Below the pieces are notes generated by a model. That model did not search any database, had not been told where the DNA came from, and was given only the letters and a program-made list of their open reading frames with translations. A program made the position numbers and the translations under genes. Source: Pseudomonas koreensis (GTDB lineage: Bacteria > Pseudomonadota > Gammaproteobacteria > Pseudomonadales > Pseudomonadaceae). Taken from it: a DNA stretch of 64,000 bases. Position 1 is the stretch's first letter; the number at the start of each line of letters is the position of its first letter. The stretch lies in contig NZ_JAAQYM010000001.1 of the NCBI RefSeq assembly GCF_012986595.1, positions 310,001 to 374,000 on the forward strand. Direction: 5' to 3'. Below are positions 35,409-43,062 of the stretch, piece by piece.

Positions 35409-36686
35409 TTATCTACAGTGAACTGTCCACAATTGATCCAAGCGCGTCGTATAGCTTTTGCTCATCATCTCCCGCCGCATTCCCCATTCCGGATTGCTCG
35501 GCACACTCGCAGCCCGGAGCGTACCTTTACCCCACCGTCCGTTTATTTCGTCCAACACCGCCATTACCCTGGTCGCTTCATTAGGCTGAGAAATGGCGAA
35601 CAGGTCGTCCGTATATTCACCCGGTTGGCACAGATTCAGCAGCAAAACTTCCGCTTTGCTGTAACTGAAACCAGGGCGGAACACGCGATCAAGTGCATCG
35701 ACGGCCGCCTTCGTTAGTAGTCGCACGTCATCCGTTGGGTAGGGTAGATCGATCACGACACCGTTTGCGTATTTAGACTCATCGGGATTGAACATTCCGG
35801 TGCGGATGCTGACCCGGATTTTCTTGCAAAGCGATTTTTGTGCCCGGAGTTTTTCCGATGCCCGCATCATGTAGGTCGCCACTGCCTCCTTGATCGGTGG
35901 CAGCTCCTTCAGTCTTTTGCCGAACATCCGGCTGCAGCAGATCTCCTGCTTGGGCGGATCTGGCTCATCCAGCTCAAGGCACGGTGTGCCGGCCAATTCC
36001 CGGGCAGTTTTCTCGATCACTACACTGAAGTTTTTTCTCAACGTCCACGGGTCTGCTTTTGCCAGATCCATGGCCGTCTTGATACCCAGGCCGTCGAGGT
36101 GCACTTTCATGCGCCGCCCTACCCCCCACACCTCCGCTACGTCCGTGTTACGCAGCACCCAGTCGCGCTTGATCGGGTCGCAGATGTTCACGACGCCACC
36201 GGTTTGCGCCTGCAGGCGTTTTGCGGTGTGGTTGGCCAGCTTGGCCAAGGTCTTGGTATGCGCGATACCGACACCGACAGGTATACCAGTGCACCGCAGT
36301 ACTTGGCTGCGGATCTTGCGGCCGAGACTGTCCAAGTCGCTGATGCCAGTAAGGTCGACGAAGGCTTCGTCGATGCTGTACACCTCAACGGCCGGTACCA
36401 TCGACTCGATCAGGGTCATAACGCGTTCGCTCATGTCGCCGTACAGCGCGTAGTTCGATGAGAAAGGGATAATGCCGTGCTGCTTGAGCTTGTGCTTGAT
36501 CTGAAAGTACGGCTCGCCCATTTTCACGTAGGGCTTGGCATCGTAGCTCCGAGCGATGACGCAGCCGTCGTTGTTCGACAGCACCACGATGGGCACCTTT
36601 GCCAGGTCAGGGCGGAACACGCGTTCGCAACTGGCGTAGAAGCTGTTGCAATCGATTAGGCCGAATACCGGCGTTACTTTAGACAT
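35409..36686 (-). CDS. umuC: Y-family DNA polymerase V catalytic subunit UmuC (RulB-like)
   Basis: A 425-aa error-prone polymerase that copies past DNA lesions. Active-site segments are FGLIDCNSFYASCERVF (first Asp), YSIDEAFVDL (Asp-Glu pair), and the helix-hairpin-helix EVWGVGRRMKVHL; the little-finger domain follows. The length matches UmuC/RulB. It overlaps the umuD stop by eight bases and is transcribed with it from an SOS-controlled promoter. As phage cargo it would raise host mutagenesis and survival under DNA damage. Confidence 0.94.
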   Translation of the reverse strand: MSKVTPVFGLIDCNSFYASCERVFRPDLAKVPIVVLSNNDGCVIARSYDAKPYVKMGEPYFQIKHKLKQHGIIPFSSNYALYGDMSERVMTLIESMVPAVEVYSIDEAFVDLTGISDLDSLGRKIRSQVLRCTGIPVGVGIAHTKTLAKLANHTAKRLQAQTGGVVNICDPIKRDWVLRNTDVAEVWGVGRRMKVHLDGLGIKTAMDLAKADPWTLRKNFSVVIEKTARELAGTPCLELDEPDPPKQEICCSRMFGKRLKELPPIKEAVATYMMRASEKLRAQKSLCKKIRVSIRTGMFNPDESKYANGVVIDLPYPTDDVRLLTKAAVDALDRVFRPGFSYSKAEVLLLNLCQPGEYTDDLFAISQPNEATRVMAVLDEINGRWGKGTLRAASVPSNPEWGMRREMMSKSYTTRLDQLWTVHCR

Positions 36687-37104
36687 GGCTACGAACGCTG
36701 CCGATGATTACCCCCCAGATGGCCAGCTCATCACCTTCCAACACATAGCGTGGGGGATACTTGGGGTTCTCAGACAATAGGATCACTTCCTTTCCGCGGA
36801 CGCACAGTCGTTTACACAGCGGATCGTTGTTCAGCAGCGCAACGACGATGTGGCCATGGGCTGGCTCCAGCGAACGATCTACTACCGCCAGATCTCCGTC
36901 AAAGATGCCCGCACCCTGCATACTTTCCCCGGTGATTTTCACCAGGTAGACATGCGGGGCGCGGATGTTGAGCACCTCATCTAAGGAGATGTGTGCCTCA
37001 ATGTGATCAGCCGCCGGCGAAGGGAAACCAGCGGGCACCTGGAACAAACAAAGAGGCAGCTTCAGGCCTACCTCGGCAATTGGGCCTAAAATTGAATAAC
37101 TCAT
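36679..37104 (-). CDS. umuD: UmuD (RulA-like) self-cleaving polymerase V subunit
   Basis: A 141-aa S24/LexA-fold serine peptidase. The cleavage site is A-G in VPAGFPSPAADH near residue 25; the catalytic Ser is in ITGESMQGAGI and the Lys in DPLCKRLCVRG. RecA-stimulated self-cleavage gives UmuD', which activates UmuC. ATG at 37104 is chosen over a start ten codons upstream because it begins the conserved region and lies 18 bp below a consensus LexA box. Confidence 0.93.
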   Translation of the reverse strand: MSYSILGPIAEVGLKLPLCLFQVPAGFPSPAADHIEAHISLDEVLNIRAPHVYLVKITGESMQGAGIFDGDLAVVDRSLEPAHGHIVVALLNNDPLCKRLCVRGKEVILLSENPKYPPRYVLEGDELAIWGVIIGSVRSHV

Positions 37105-37122
37105 GACGCACGACTTCCAACA

Positions 37123-37138
37123 CTGTACGAACATACAG
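37123..37138. promoter_or_regulatory. LexA (SOS) box between umuDC and yedK
   Basis: CTGTACGAACATACAG fits the gammaproteobacterial CTGT-N8-ACAG consensus exactly. It is 18 bp before umuD and 59 bp before the divergent yedK gene, so it can repress both. Confidence 0.88.
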
Positions 37139-37197
37139 TTAACTTTCAGAAGCGCTCGCGGTCAATTTCTGTAGGAAATATCTGATAGGCGGACGAT

Positions 37198-37884
37198 ATG
37201 TGCGGGCGACTCTCGCAGTACGACGGCATCCACGACTTTGTTGCGGCGTTGAGCATGCCGAACGCGCTGGTCAATCACACCGGCGACCAACCCTTCGGGC
37301 GCTACAACGCGGCTCCTACCACCCAGCTGGCGATTTTCCATCAGGAGGGCCAGCACTTGCACGCCGACATGGTCCGATGGGGATGGTGTCCACACTGGGC
37401 GAAGGACCGCGCCGCACCGATCAACGCCCGAGTAGAGAAAGTTGCCCATGGCCCCTTCTTCCGTGAGATCTGGCCGCATCGGGCAGTAATTGCAATCAAC
37501 AACTGGTTTGAATGGGTCGACGAAGGCGGCCCCAAGAAGCAGCCCTACTTGATTCGTCGGCGAGACCGAGCGCCGATCTTGTGCGCCGCGATTGGCAAAT
37601 ACCCCAGTGCCGAGCGTCTACCTAGTGAGCACGACGGTTTCGTGATCATCACGGCCGACAGCGTCGGCGGCATGGTGGACATTCATGATCGCAGGCCGGT
37701 AGTTTTTTCACCTGAACTTGCGCGAGAATGGCTGGATCAGGCAACCCCAAAAGAGCGTGCCGAGCATATGGCGCTGCTGGAAGGTGAGTCATCTGAAATG
37801 TTCGAATGGTTTCAGGTCGACCGCGCGGTGGGCAACGTCAGGAATCAAAGTCCACATTTAATTGAACCAGTAGACCCGAATTGA
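37198..37884 (+). CDS. yedK: SOS response-associated peptidase family protein (YedK/HMCES)
   Basis: A 228-aa SRAP-domain protein that covalently caps abasic sites in single-stranded DNA through its second residue. Cys2 (MCGRLSQYD) is the linking residue; other family signatures are RYNAAPTTQLAIF, NARVEKV and FEWVDEG, and the late His in SEHDGFVIITA. The start is fixed by the required Cys2. It is divergent from umuDC across a shared SOS box, and the following DUF5677-like gene starts 11 bp later on the same strand. Confidence 0.92.
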   Translation: MCGRLSQYDGIHDFVAALSMPNALVNHTGDQPFGRYNAAPTTQLAIFHQEGQHLHADMVRWGWCPHWAKDRAAPINARVEKVAHGPFFREIWPHRAVIAINNWFEWVDEGGPKKQPYLIRRRDRAPILCAAIGKYPSAERLPSEHDGFVIITADSVGGMVDIHDRRPVVFSPELAREWLDQATPKERAEHMALLEGESSEMFEWFQVDRAVGNVRNQSPHLIEPVDPN

Positions 37885-37895
37885 AAGGAAGCTCA

Positions 37896-38684
37896 ATGCC
37901 CCATTCTAACGATGCAGGTTTTCTCGGATTTGGCGAACAAGAAATCACTGGATTTCGCGTTGAAAACCAAGAGCTATTTGAATTAGCCGAAACCGTAAAC
38001 AAGCGGCTAATACATTTAACAGAATTCTGCGCATCAACTGTGAAAGAGTCCAATTGGCATCCCAAAGCTGTAGCCGTGCGCGCACTCATGCGTTCATGTG
38101 GATTACTGCAGGCAGTAATATTGCTGTCCGAAAGAGGTATGATTGTAGAAAGCCGAACAATCGTGCGCGGATTACTTGAAACTTCGTTTAGCATCGCTGC
38201 CTTACACGATGACGCGGAAAACTATATCAACCTCCTCAAGAGCGACTCGGAGGCCAGTCGAAAAAATCAATTAAAATATCTTATCGACCAACAGTTAATT
38301 CCACCTTCTAATTCCGCTCAAAAAATACAAGAATCAATCGACAGCATCAAACCCAAACAAAAACTAATAAACCAAAAATCTGTAGCACTAATGGGGCCAC
38401 TAGCTGGCCAATATTTAGCATATCAACGCTTGTCGGATGACTCTGTTCACGTAACAGCTCGATCGCTTAACCATTACATGAAGCACAATGAGGAAGGTCT
38501 GGGCTGGCATTACGAATGGCTCGTGGGAGACCAAGAGTCTATCGCCAAAAATCTATATACAGCGATTCTTGCCGCACTGCCCATCGGACTTGGGGTGGCA
38601 TGGATAATAGACGAAGCCGCCGCGATTAGGAACTTCAGCGACCTTGCCATGAGCCTTGATAAAATGGAGCCTTTGTGGATCTAA
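37896..38684 (+). CDS. DUF5677-like helical protein, AT-rich cargo gene
   Basis: A 262-aa, mostly helical protein resembling DUF5677 proteins (RALMRSCGLLQAVILLSERG, then IVRGLLETSFSIAAL, with a late His-rich segment SVHVTARSLNHYMKHNEE). No catalytic residues are known to me. Base composition is clearly more AT-rich than the phage structural genes, pointing to a separate origin. ATG at 37896 has AAGGAA seven bases upstream. It directly follows yedK and may be co-transcribed under the SOS box. A role in defence or stress response is possible but unproven. Confidence 0.6.
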   Translation: MPHSNDAGFLGFGEQEITGFRVENQELFELAETVNKRLIHLTEFCASTVKESNWHPKAVAVRALMRSCGLLQAVILLSERGMIVESRTIVRGLLETSFSIAALHDDAENYINLLKSDSEASRKNQLKYLIDQQLIPPSNSAQKIQESIDSIKPKQKLINQKSVALMGPLAGQYLAYQRLSDDSVHVTARSLNHYMKHNEEGLGWHYEWLVGDQESIAKNLYTAILAALPIGLGVAWIIDEAAAIRNFSDLAMSLDKMEPLWI

Positions 38685-38720
38685 TTTACTTGAATGCCCA
38701 TATAACTGGGGGTGACTAGC

Positions 38721-39563
38721 TCATGCATCCCTTATGAACGCGCCGCGTAATTCGGACTCAGCGACAAGCAAACCTAGGGGCTGACACAATTCTGTAACCT
38801 CATCAAAAAGCAATTCCCCCCCAAGCGGCGAAACCAAGACCCTACCGATTCCGAGTCCATTATTTGGCATAAGACGTCCGTGCTCGGACTTCAACTCACT
38901 TAACGGTTCCAGCCAAGAATCAAAACAGATAAACCTAATCTCTCTCTCGAATGCGTAGCAGTTATGTTTAGCTAGAAATGGAGCAAGCGGGATTTCTCTT
39001 TCGTAATGAAAGTTAACTGGATGAAAGTATTCTACCCGAGCCGCTTTCAACTCCACCCCTGGAGACAACGATAGAGATCCGATGAACTCAGCGACGGTAG
39101 TCTCCAGACAAACTGCGCTAGATTCATCGCAGGCGCCTTCACACTTATCCCGTCCGTATATCCTCCACATTTCCAGTCTCTCAGACTCACTAGAATCCCA
39201 ACAGCTCACGAATAGATTCTCCTTGTGCCAGGATAACAATTCGGAATTTTGCTCCATGCTAGAAATAAGGCACTCACCGAAAACGGTATCTAGCTTAACG
39301 ACAGGGGGTGTATCTCGAACTTCAGCTTTCACTCCGTCACTTGACGGCCACATTTTATTTAATGCGACGTCAAGCAATACCCTTTCATATTCTAAGAGAT
39401 AGGGATTAATAGTATGCAACCCTCCTTCCAAATGATCTTCAAATGAAGTCATGGCAGCAAAATAATGACCGCGACTAGCAATCAACCGCTTGAATTTTTT
39501 AAGCGACATATAGCGACGGATTATTTCGGCCCCATTAATTCCAGAAATATAGTGATCAAACAT
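38721..39563 (-). CDS. DUF2971-like protein, AT-rich cargo gene
   Basis: A 280-aa protein with the DUF2971 opening: a Tyr-rich start, then KKFKRLIASRGHYFAAMTSF-type sequence with FEDHLEGG, where relatives have the phrase for small acidic clusters, and a later LFVSCWDSSESERLEMWRIYG. DUF2971 proteins are common in defence and mobile islands but have no assigned activity that I know. It is AT-rich like the convergent DUF5677-like gene 36 bp away. ATG at 39563 has AGGGAA upstream; ten upstream codons are dropped. Confidence 0.6.
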   Translation of the reverse strand: MFDHYISGINGAEIIRRYMSLKKFKRLIASRGHYFAAMTSFEDHLEGGLHTINPYLLEYERVLLDVALNKMWPSSDGVKAEVRDTPPVVKLDTVFGECLISSMEQNSELLSWHKENLFVSCWDSSESERLEMWRIYGRDKCEGACDESSAVCLETTVAEFIGSLSLSPGVELKAARVEYFHPVNFHYEREIPLAPFLAKHNCYAFEREIRFICFDSWLEPLSELKSEHGRLMPNNGLGIGRVLVSPLGGELLFDEVTELCQPLGLLVAESELRGAFIRDA

Positions 39564-39650
39564 AATTCCCTCGCGATTTGAACCACTTACCAAGGCCTTC
39601 CTTACGCATCCTATAATCGATAGAGTGCTAAAGCACTATAAACATTTCTC

Positions 39651-40445
39651 CTAGAACAGCCCTCCCAGCGCAGCTGGCTGCCAGTTCATTATCACTAGCT
39701 CACCACTGACTTCAGCCTTACCCTGCCGCTGGTTCGTGTTGCTGTAACGGATATCCAGTGTCTCGAAGTGGAAGCCCTCGAACACACGGCGGATGTCTGG
39801 GTGGTCGTTGATGCTGACCATCACCTTACCTTTGCAGCGGCGCATGAAATCGGCCATCCGTTCGTAGTTCTCGAACGTAAAGTCCACTCCATAGCCGGCG
39901 GTCTGCCAGTAAGGTGGATCCATGTAATGGAAGGTGTGGGCACGGTCGTAGCGTTCAGCGCATTCAAGCCAGGGGAGATTTTCGACGTAGGTGCCCGACA
40001 GGCGCTGCCACGCAGCCGAGAGATTTTCCTCGATGCGCAGCAGGTTGATGGCCGGTGCGGTGGTCGCCGTGCCGAATGTCTGACCCGAAACCTTGCCGGC
40101 GAAAGCATGGTGCTGCAGGTAAAAGAATCGGGCGGCGCGCTGGATGTCGGTGAGGGTTTCAGGACGGGTCATTTTCTGCCATTCGAACACTTGCCGCGAG
40201 CTGAGCGCCCATTTGAACTGGCGCACGAACTCTTCGAGGTGGTTCTGCACGACGCGATAAAGCGTGACCAGGTCGCCGTTGATGTCGTTGAGGACTTCGA
40301 CCGGCGATGGCTGGGGCTTCAGGAAGTACAGTGCGGCACCGCCGGCAAAGACTTCGACGTAGCATTCGTGTGGCGGAAAAAGCGGAATGAGGCGGTCGGC
40401 CAGGCGGCGTTTGCCGCCCATCCAAGGAATGATGGGTGTAGACAT
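39651..40445 (-). CDS. D12-class DNA adenine N6-methyltransferase
   Basis: A 264-aa Dam-like enzyme. The N-terminal IPWMGGKRRLADRL and the SAM motif VEVFAGGAALYF (about 31-42) precede the catalytic DPPY in HYMDPPYWQTAGYG (about 175). This order is the alpha/D12 class of Dam and phage T4-type methylases. It transfers a methyl group from SAM to adenine in a short DNA site; the site cannot be told from sequence, and no matching restriction gene is present, so it is an orphan methylase. ATG at 40445 starts the conserved region, and a consensus LexA box begins 17 bases upstream. Confidence 0.9.
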   Translation of the reverse strand: MSTPIIPWMGGKRRLADRLIPLFPPHECYVEVFAGGAALYFLKPQPSPVEVLNDINGDLVTLYRVVQNHLEEFVRQFKWALSSRQVFEWQKMTRPETLTDIQRAARFFYLQHHAFAGKVSGQTFGTATTAPAINLLRIEENLSAAWQRLSGTYVENLPWLECAERYDRAHTFHYMDPPYWQTAGYGVDFTFENYERMADFMRRCKGKVMVSINDHPDIRRVFEGFHFETLDIRYSNTNQRQGKAEVSGELVIMNWQPAALGGLF

Positions 40446-40462
40446 AAAAAGCAAGACCTTTA

Positions 40463-40478
40463 CTGTATGGATAAACAG
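40463..40478. promoter_or_regulatory. LexA (SOS) box in front of the adenine methylase gene
   Basis: CTGTATGGATAAACAG matches CTGT-N8-ACAG exactly and has the same distance to its gene as the box at 37123 has to umuD. It would place the methylase under LexA or a LexA-like phage repressor. Confidence 0.72.
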
Positions 40479-40551
40479 GTGCTAGGCTCGCCGCGCTTTG
40501 TGCACGGAGCAAGAGCCTTGGCTGGACTTGCAGGGACTATCTGCAGGGACG

Positions 40552-40597
40552 GCGGCCGGTTCGGATGTTGGCGCATCCGGACCGGCCGCTCTTTTTC
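40552..40597 (+). terminator. Strong rightward terminator with no rightward gene
   Basis: A 15-bp GC-rich stem with one wobble (40552-40566 with 40575-40589) and an 8-base loop is followed by TCTTTTTC on the plus strand. The T run is on the plus side only. The nearest plus-strand gene ends nearly 2 kb to the left, so this would end a short transcript starting near the methylase promoter. Confidence 0.6.
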
Positions 40598-41138
40598 ACT
40601 TCGGTGTTGAGACTTCTTTGGCGTATGCCTGACAGGCCGCGAGGGCAATCAGCCCCCGGTCGCCGTCATCGGTGACGCCGATAATTCGTTGAGCATGCGC
40701 TGGGTCAAGTTCGGCTCTTGTGGGGCCATGAACCACGCCGCCGGTGGCGGTGGTGGCTGACACCGATCTGTTGCCGGCGTCGGAGGTGGCGCCGAGTAGG
40801 ACTGACAGGCGCAGATCAGCAGTGGCAAGGCGGTCGCGCAGGCGACCTTGATCACGTTGGACATCGCTCAAGGCTCGATAATGGGTTTGTTCGCTGGTCG
40901 CCAGACGCTGCTCGAGTGCGAGGCGCTTGTCCTGCTCGACACGCTGTTGCGCGGCCGTGGCCTGGGCCAACTGATTGAGGGTTTCGGTGTGCTGCCGGGA
41001 CTGCTCGCTGAGGCGACTACCGTAGCGCCAGCCCTGCACCTGCCAGGTAATGGCGACGGATATGCCGACCAAGGCGATCAGCAGCACCACCTTGCCAAGC
41101 AGCCGATAAGGCGCAGGTATCAGGTCGCAGAGACGCAT
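40596..41138 (-). CDS. Rz: Rz-like inner-membrane spanin
   Basis: A 180-aa i-spanin. A short basic N terminus is followed by one membrane helix (KVVLLIALVGISVAITW, about 15-32) and a long periplasmic coiled-coil segment rich in Gln, Arg and Leu (about 40-105). With Rz1 it fuses inner and outer membranes in the last step of lysis. ATG at 41138 has GGGAGG four bases upstream and lies inside the endolysin gene's end (19-bp overlap); the longer frame upstream is endolysin coding DNA. Rz1 is embedded in another frame. Confidence 0.85.
   Translation of the reverse strand: MRLCDLIPAPYRLLGKVVLLIALVGISVAITWQVQGWRYGSRLSEQSRQHTETLNQLAQATAAQQRVEQDKRLALEQRLATSEQTHYRALSDVQRDQGRLRDRLATADLRLSVLLGATSDAGNRSVSATTATGGVVHGPTRAELDPAHAQRIIGVTDDGDRGLIALAACQAYAKEVSTPK
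40649..40864 (-). CDS. Rz1: Rz1-like outer-membrane spanin lipoprotein, embedded in Rz
   Basis: A 71-aa lipoprotein read in the +1 frame inside Rz, as in lambda. The signal peptide ends in a lipobox ICAC with the lipid-modified Cys at about residue 20. The mature part is Pro-rich (PPPTPATD, PPPPPAAW), the usual o-spanin character. It pairs with the Rz coiled coil across the periplasm. Confidence 0.82.
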   Translation of the reverse strand: MSNVIKVACATALPLLICACQSYSAPPPTPATDRCQPPPPPAAWFMAPQEPNLTQRMLNELSASPMTATGG

Positions 41139-41683
41139 AAAACCTCCCTCGCCCGTCCCCACAGCTCCAGACGATCCTGCAGGCCATTGAGACCACCGTT
41201 GATCTTGCGGGTGATCGCATTGAATTCGTTTTGATCCGCGAGCGCGTTCAACCCATTCACCGACCAGAACCATGCGGCCGATTCAGCAGCCAACTGTGGC
41301 AACTCCAGCAGCTCTGGGGTTCGCAGCAATCGCTCGTCGCCGAACAGCGCCAAGCTGCAGCGCAGGTAATTGTCGTGGCCGGTGATCTGGATCAAGCCGC
41401 GACCGCGATAACGCTGGCCATCGCCGTCCGCTGCCGGGGTGTTGCCCAGTTTAGCGGCCAGGGCACCGGTGTCGTATTTGCTCAGGTATTGGTCGCCGCC
41501 CAGCTCCCGGACGTACTGCAGCTGACCCGACTCGTGTCCGATTTGAGCCAGGAACGCGGCTTGGCGTTTCGGTGTGTTGATCTGTCGGTGCGCCATGGCT
41601 GCGTTGAGTGCAGATACAAAAACGCCCGCTTGGCGGCGGGCGTTAGGCATGATGCGTTGCAGTTGTTGTTCGGTCAGTGACAT
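41120..41683 (-). CDS. Endolysin, glycoside hydrolase family 19
   Basis: A 187-aa chitinase-type muramidase that cuts the peptidoglycan glycan chain. The catalytic Glu is in AQIGHESGQLQYV, and the second landmark is RYRGRGLIQITGHDNY, with the ESAAWFW segment later. No signal peptide or anchor is seen, so release would need the holin, which in this phage is at the other end of the late operon (63107). An intrinsic-terminator-like hairpin lies inside codons 14-22. Confidence 0.92.
   Translation of the reverse strand: MSLTEQQLQRIMPNARRQAGVFVSALNAAMAHRQINTPKRQAAFLAQIGHESGQLQYVRELGGDQYLSKYDTGALAAKLGNTPAADGDGQRYRGRGLIQITGHDNYLRCSLALFGDERLLRTPELLELPQLAAESAAWFWSVNGLNALADQNEFNAITRKINGGLNGLQDRLELWGRAREVLCVSAT
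41618..41644 (-). terminator. Terminator-like hairpin inside the endolysin gene
   Basis: On the minus strand AACGCCCGC (41644-41636) pairs perfectly with GCGGGCGTT (41629-41621), with a 6-base loop, and is followed by three further T (five in a row with the stem end) and then G. It lies about 40-65 bases into the endolysin reading frame. Confidence 0.55.
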
Positions 41684-41714
41684 TGATGTCTCCTTGAGTT
41701 GTGAGAATGCGGCG

Positions 41715-42764
41715 CTATTGTTTGAGCTGAACGACCTTCAGATCCTTTGCCGCTTTTTTCTTCTTGCCCTTGGCTTTGGCTTTGCCCTTCTTGCCGCCGT
41801 TACACTCGACCGTTGTGCTCCAGCCGGCCTGGGTGAACACCTGCTCCACCGAGTCGACCAGGTACTCGCCATCGAGGCCGACCTTGAATCCCTGGGCATT
41901 GATCGAGCGTTCGGCGAACAGGTCGGTGCGCCCTGCCATTTCCAGCCGGACACCGGCGGTGGAACGGTTAAACGCGGTGAGACGCGCCTTGGCGGCGGCT
42001 TCGGCTGCGGACTTGTTCGGGTAGATGTGGCGGTCGGTATGCACCGGTGGCAATCCATCCGGAGACTCGTCGTTGTCTAAGGTGACCACCGTGAGCTTCC
42101 CGGTTTTCTTGTCCTGGTGCTTGGTCGACACCGCCTTGTGCGTATTGCGATCACCGAGCCGAAACTGAAAGCGACTGACGTCGCGCCGTTGGATCAGCAC
42201 CACGCCAAAGGACTTGCCCGAGGCGCTCTGCCCACCCTGACGTGACATCACCAGCAGTTTTCCGTCGGCGACCTTGGCGGTGCAGTCGTACTGCTTGGCC
42301 AGACGCGTGATGAAGTTGAAATCCGATTCATTGAGCTGATCGGCACGCGGCACTTTGGTTTGGACCGAGCACACCGGTTGCCAGCCATTGCGTGCGGCGA
42401 CGTCGGCCACGATCCGCGACAACGGTACGTTCTCCCAACTACCGCTGCGGATCGTCTTGCCACTGCCGCGCATGTCGCTGGCCTTGCCTGTGATCACCAA
42501 TGTATCCGGGGGACCAGATAACTCGATCTCATCGACGATATAGCGGCCGATGCGGGTCAGCGACGTTTCAACGTAACCCAGGTACACCTCGATGCTGGCA
42601 CCGCGCGGAGGCAGCAGCACCGAACCATCGCGGTCATCGATGCGTAACTCGAACTCATCGGATTCCATGCCAGGTTTATCAGTGGTTTTGAGCTGCAACA
42701 GTCGATCATTGATCCGCAGCGTGATGTCGGCACTGTCGGCCAGGATACGAAAGGCGGGGGTCAT
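41715..42764 (-). CDS. P2 gpD-like late control/tail hub protein
   Basis: A 349-aa member of the gpD/VgrG-like baseplate hub family (PAFRILADSADITLRINDR start; MRGSGKTIRSGSW; DFNFITRLAKQYDCTAKVADGKLLVM). It forms the hub between the tail tube and the spike in contractile tails. The C-terminal 30 residues are a Lys-Gly-rich run (GKKGKAKAKGKKKKAAKDLK), much more basic than usual, perhaps an unstructured DNA- or membrane-touching tail. Confidence 0.88.
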   Translation of the reverse strand: MTPAFRILADSADITLRINDRLLQLKTTDKPGMESDEFELRIDDRDGSVLLPPRGASIEVYLGYVETSLTRIGRYIVDEIELSGPPDTLVITGKASDMRGSGKTIRSGSWENVPLSRIVADVAARNGWQPVCSVQTKVPRADQLNESDFNFITRLAKQYDCTAKVADGKLLVMSRQGGQSASGKSFGVVLIQRRDVSRFQFRLGDRNTHKAVSTKHQDKKTGKLTVVTLDNDESPDGLPPVHTDRHIYPNKSAAEAAAKARLTAFNRSTAGVRLEMAGRTDLFAERSINAQGFKVGLDGEYLVDSVEQVFTQAGWSTTVECNGGKKGKAKAKGKKKKAAKDLKVVQLKQ

Positions 42765-42777
42765 TTATTTTCCCCAT

Positions 42778-42803
42778 AAAAAAAACCCGCACGAGGCGGG
42801 TTT
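42778..42803 (-). terminator. Intrinsic terminator hairpin between gpX and gpD
   Basis: On the minus strand AACCCGC pairs with GCGGGTT (7 bp, 5-base loop) and is followed by eight or more T. It lies in the late operon between the gpX stop and the gpD start. Confidence 0.75.
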
Positions 42804-42855
42804 GAAGGAAATGAAACAAGAGAAACGGCGTTCGCCGTAACGTCAATGTAGTTCA

Positions 42856-43062
42856 TTAGTTCCATAGTGCCAGTCCTTCTTCAATCGGACCTGGTAGATC
42901 CGGCAGCTCGATCACGATGCCAGCGCGGTAAGGTTGCGGCTCATCGGCCAGCCCCTGATTGGCGTCGAGCACCGCCTCAACCGTGCCATCAAGGTGCCCA
43001 TATGCGTGGTAACACAGGATGTCTAGCAGATCCCCATCAGACGTTCTGCAGGTCGTCGCCAT
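42856..43062 (-). CDS. P2 gpX-like tail protein (LysM-like)
   Basis: A 68-aa protein of the phage tail protein X family (TSDGDLLDILCYHAYG; VEAVLDANQGLAD; PYRAGIVIELPDLP), a short LysM-like fold. It is a small baseplate or tail component in P2-type phages. ATG at 43062 has TGGAG ten bases upstream and overlaps the end of the gpU-like gene by 26 bases. Confidence 0.85.
   Translation of the reverse strand: MATTCRTSDGDLLDILCYHAYGHLDGTVEAVLDANQGLADEPQPYRAGIVIELPDLPGPIEEGLALWN

Noticed and set aside
35400..35432. ACAG...CTGT at the 3' end of umuC as an SOS box
   Set aside because: The half-sites are in the reverse order (ACAGTGAACTGT), which is not the CTGT-N8-ACAG pattern.
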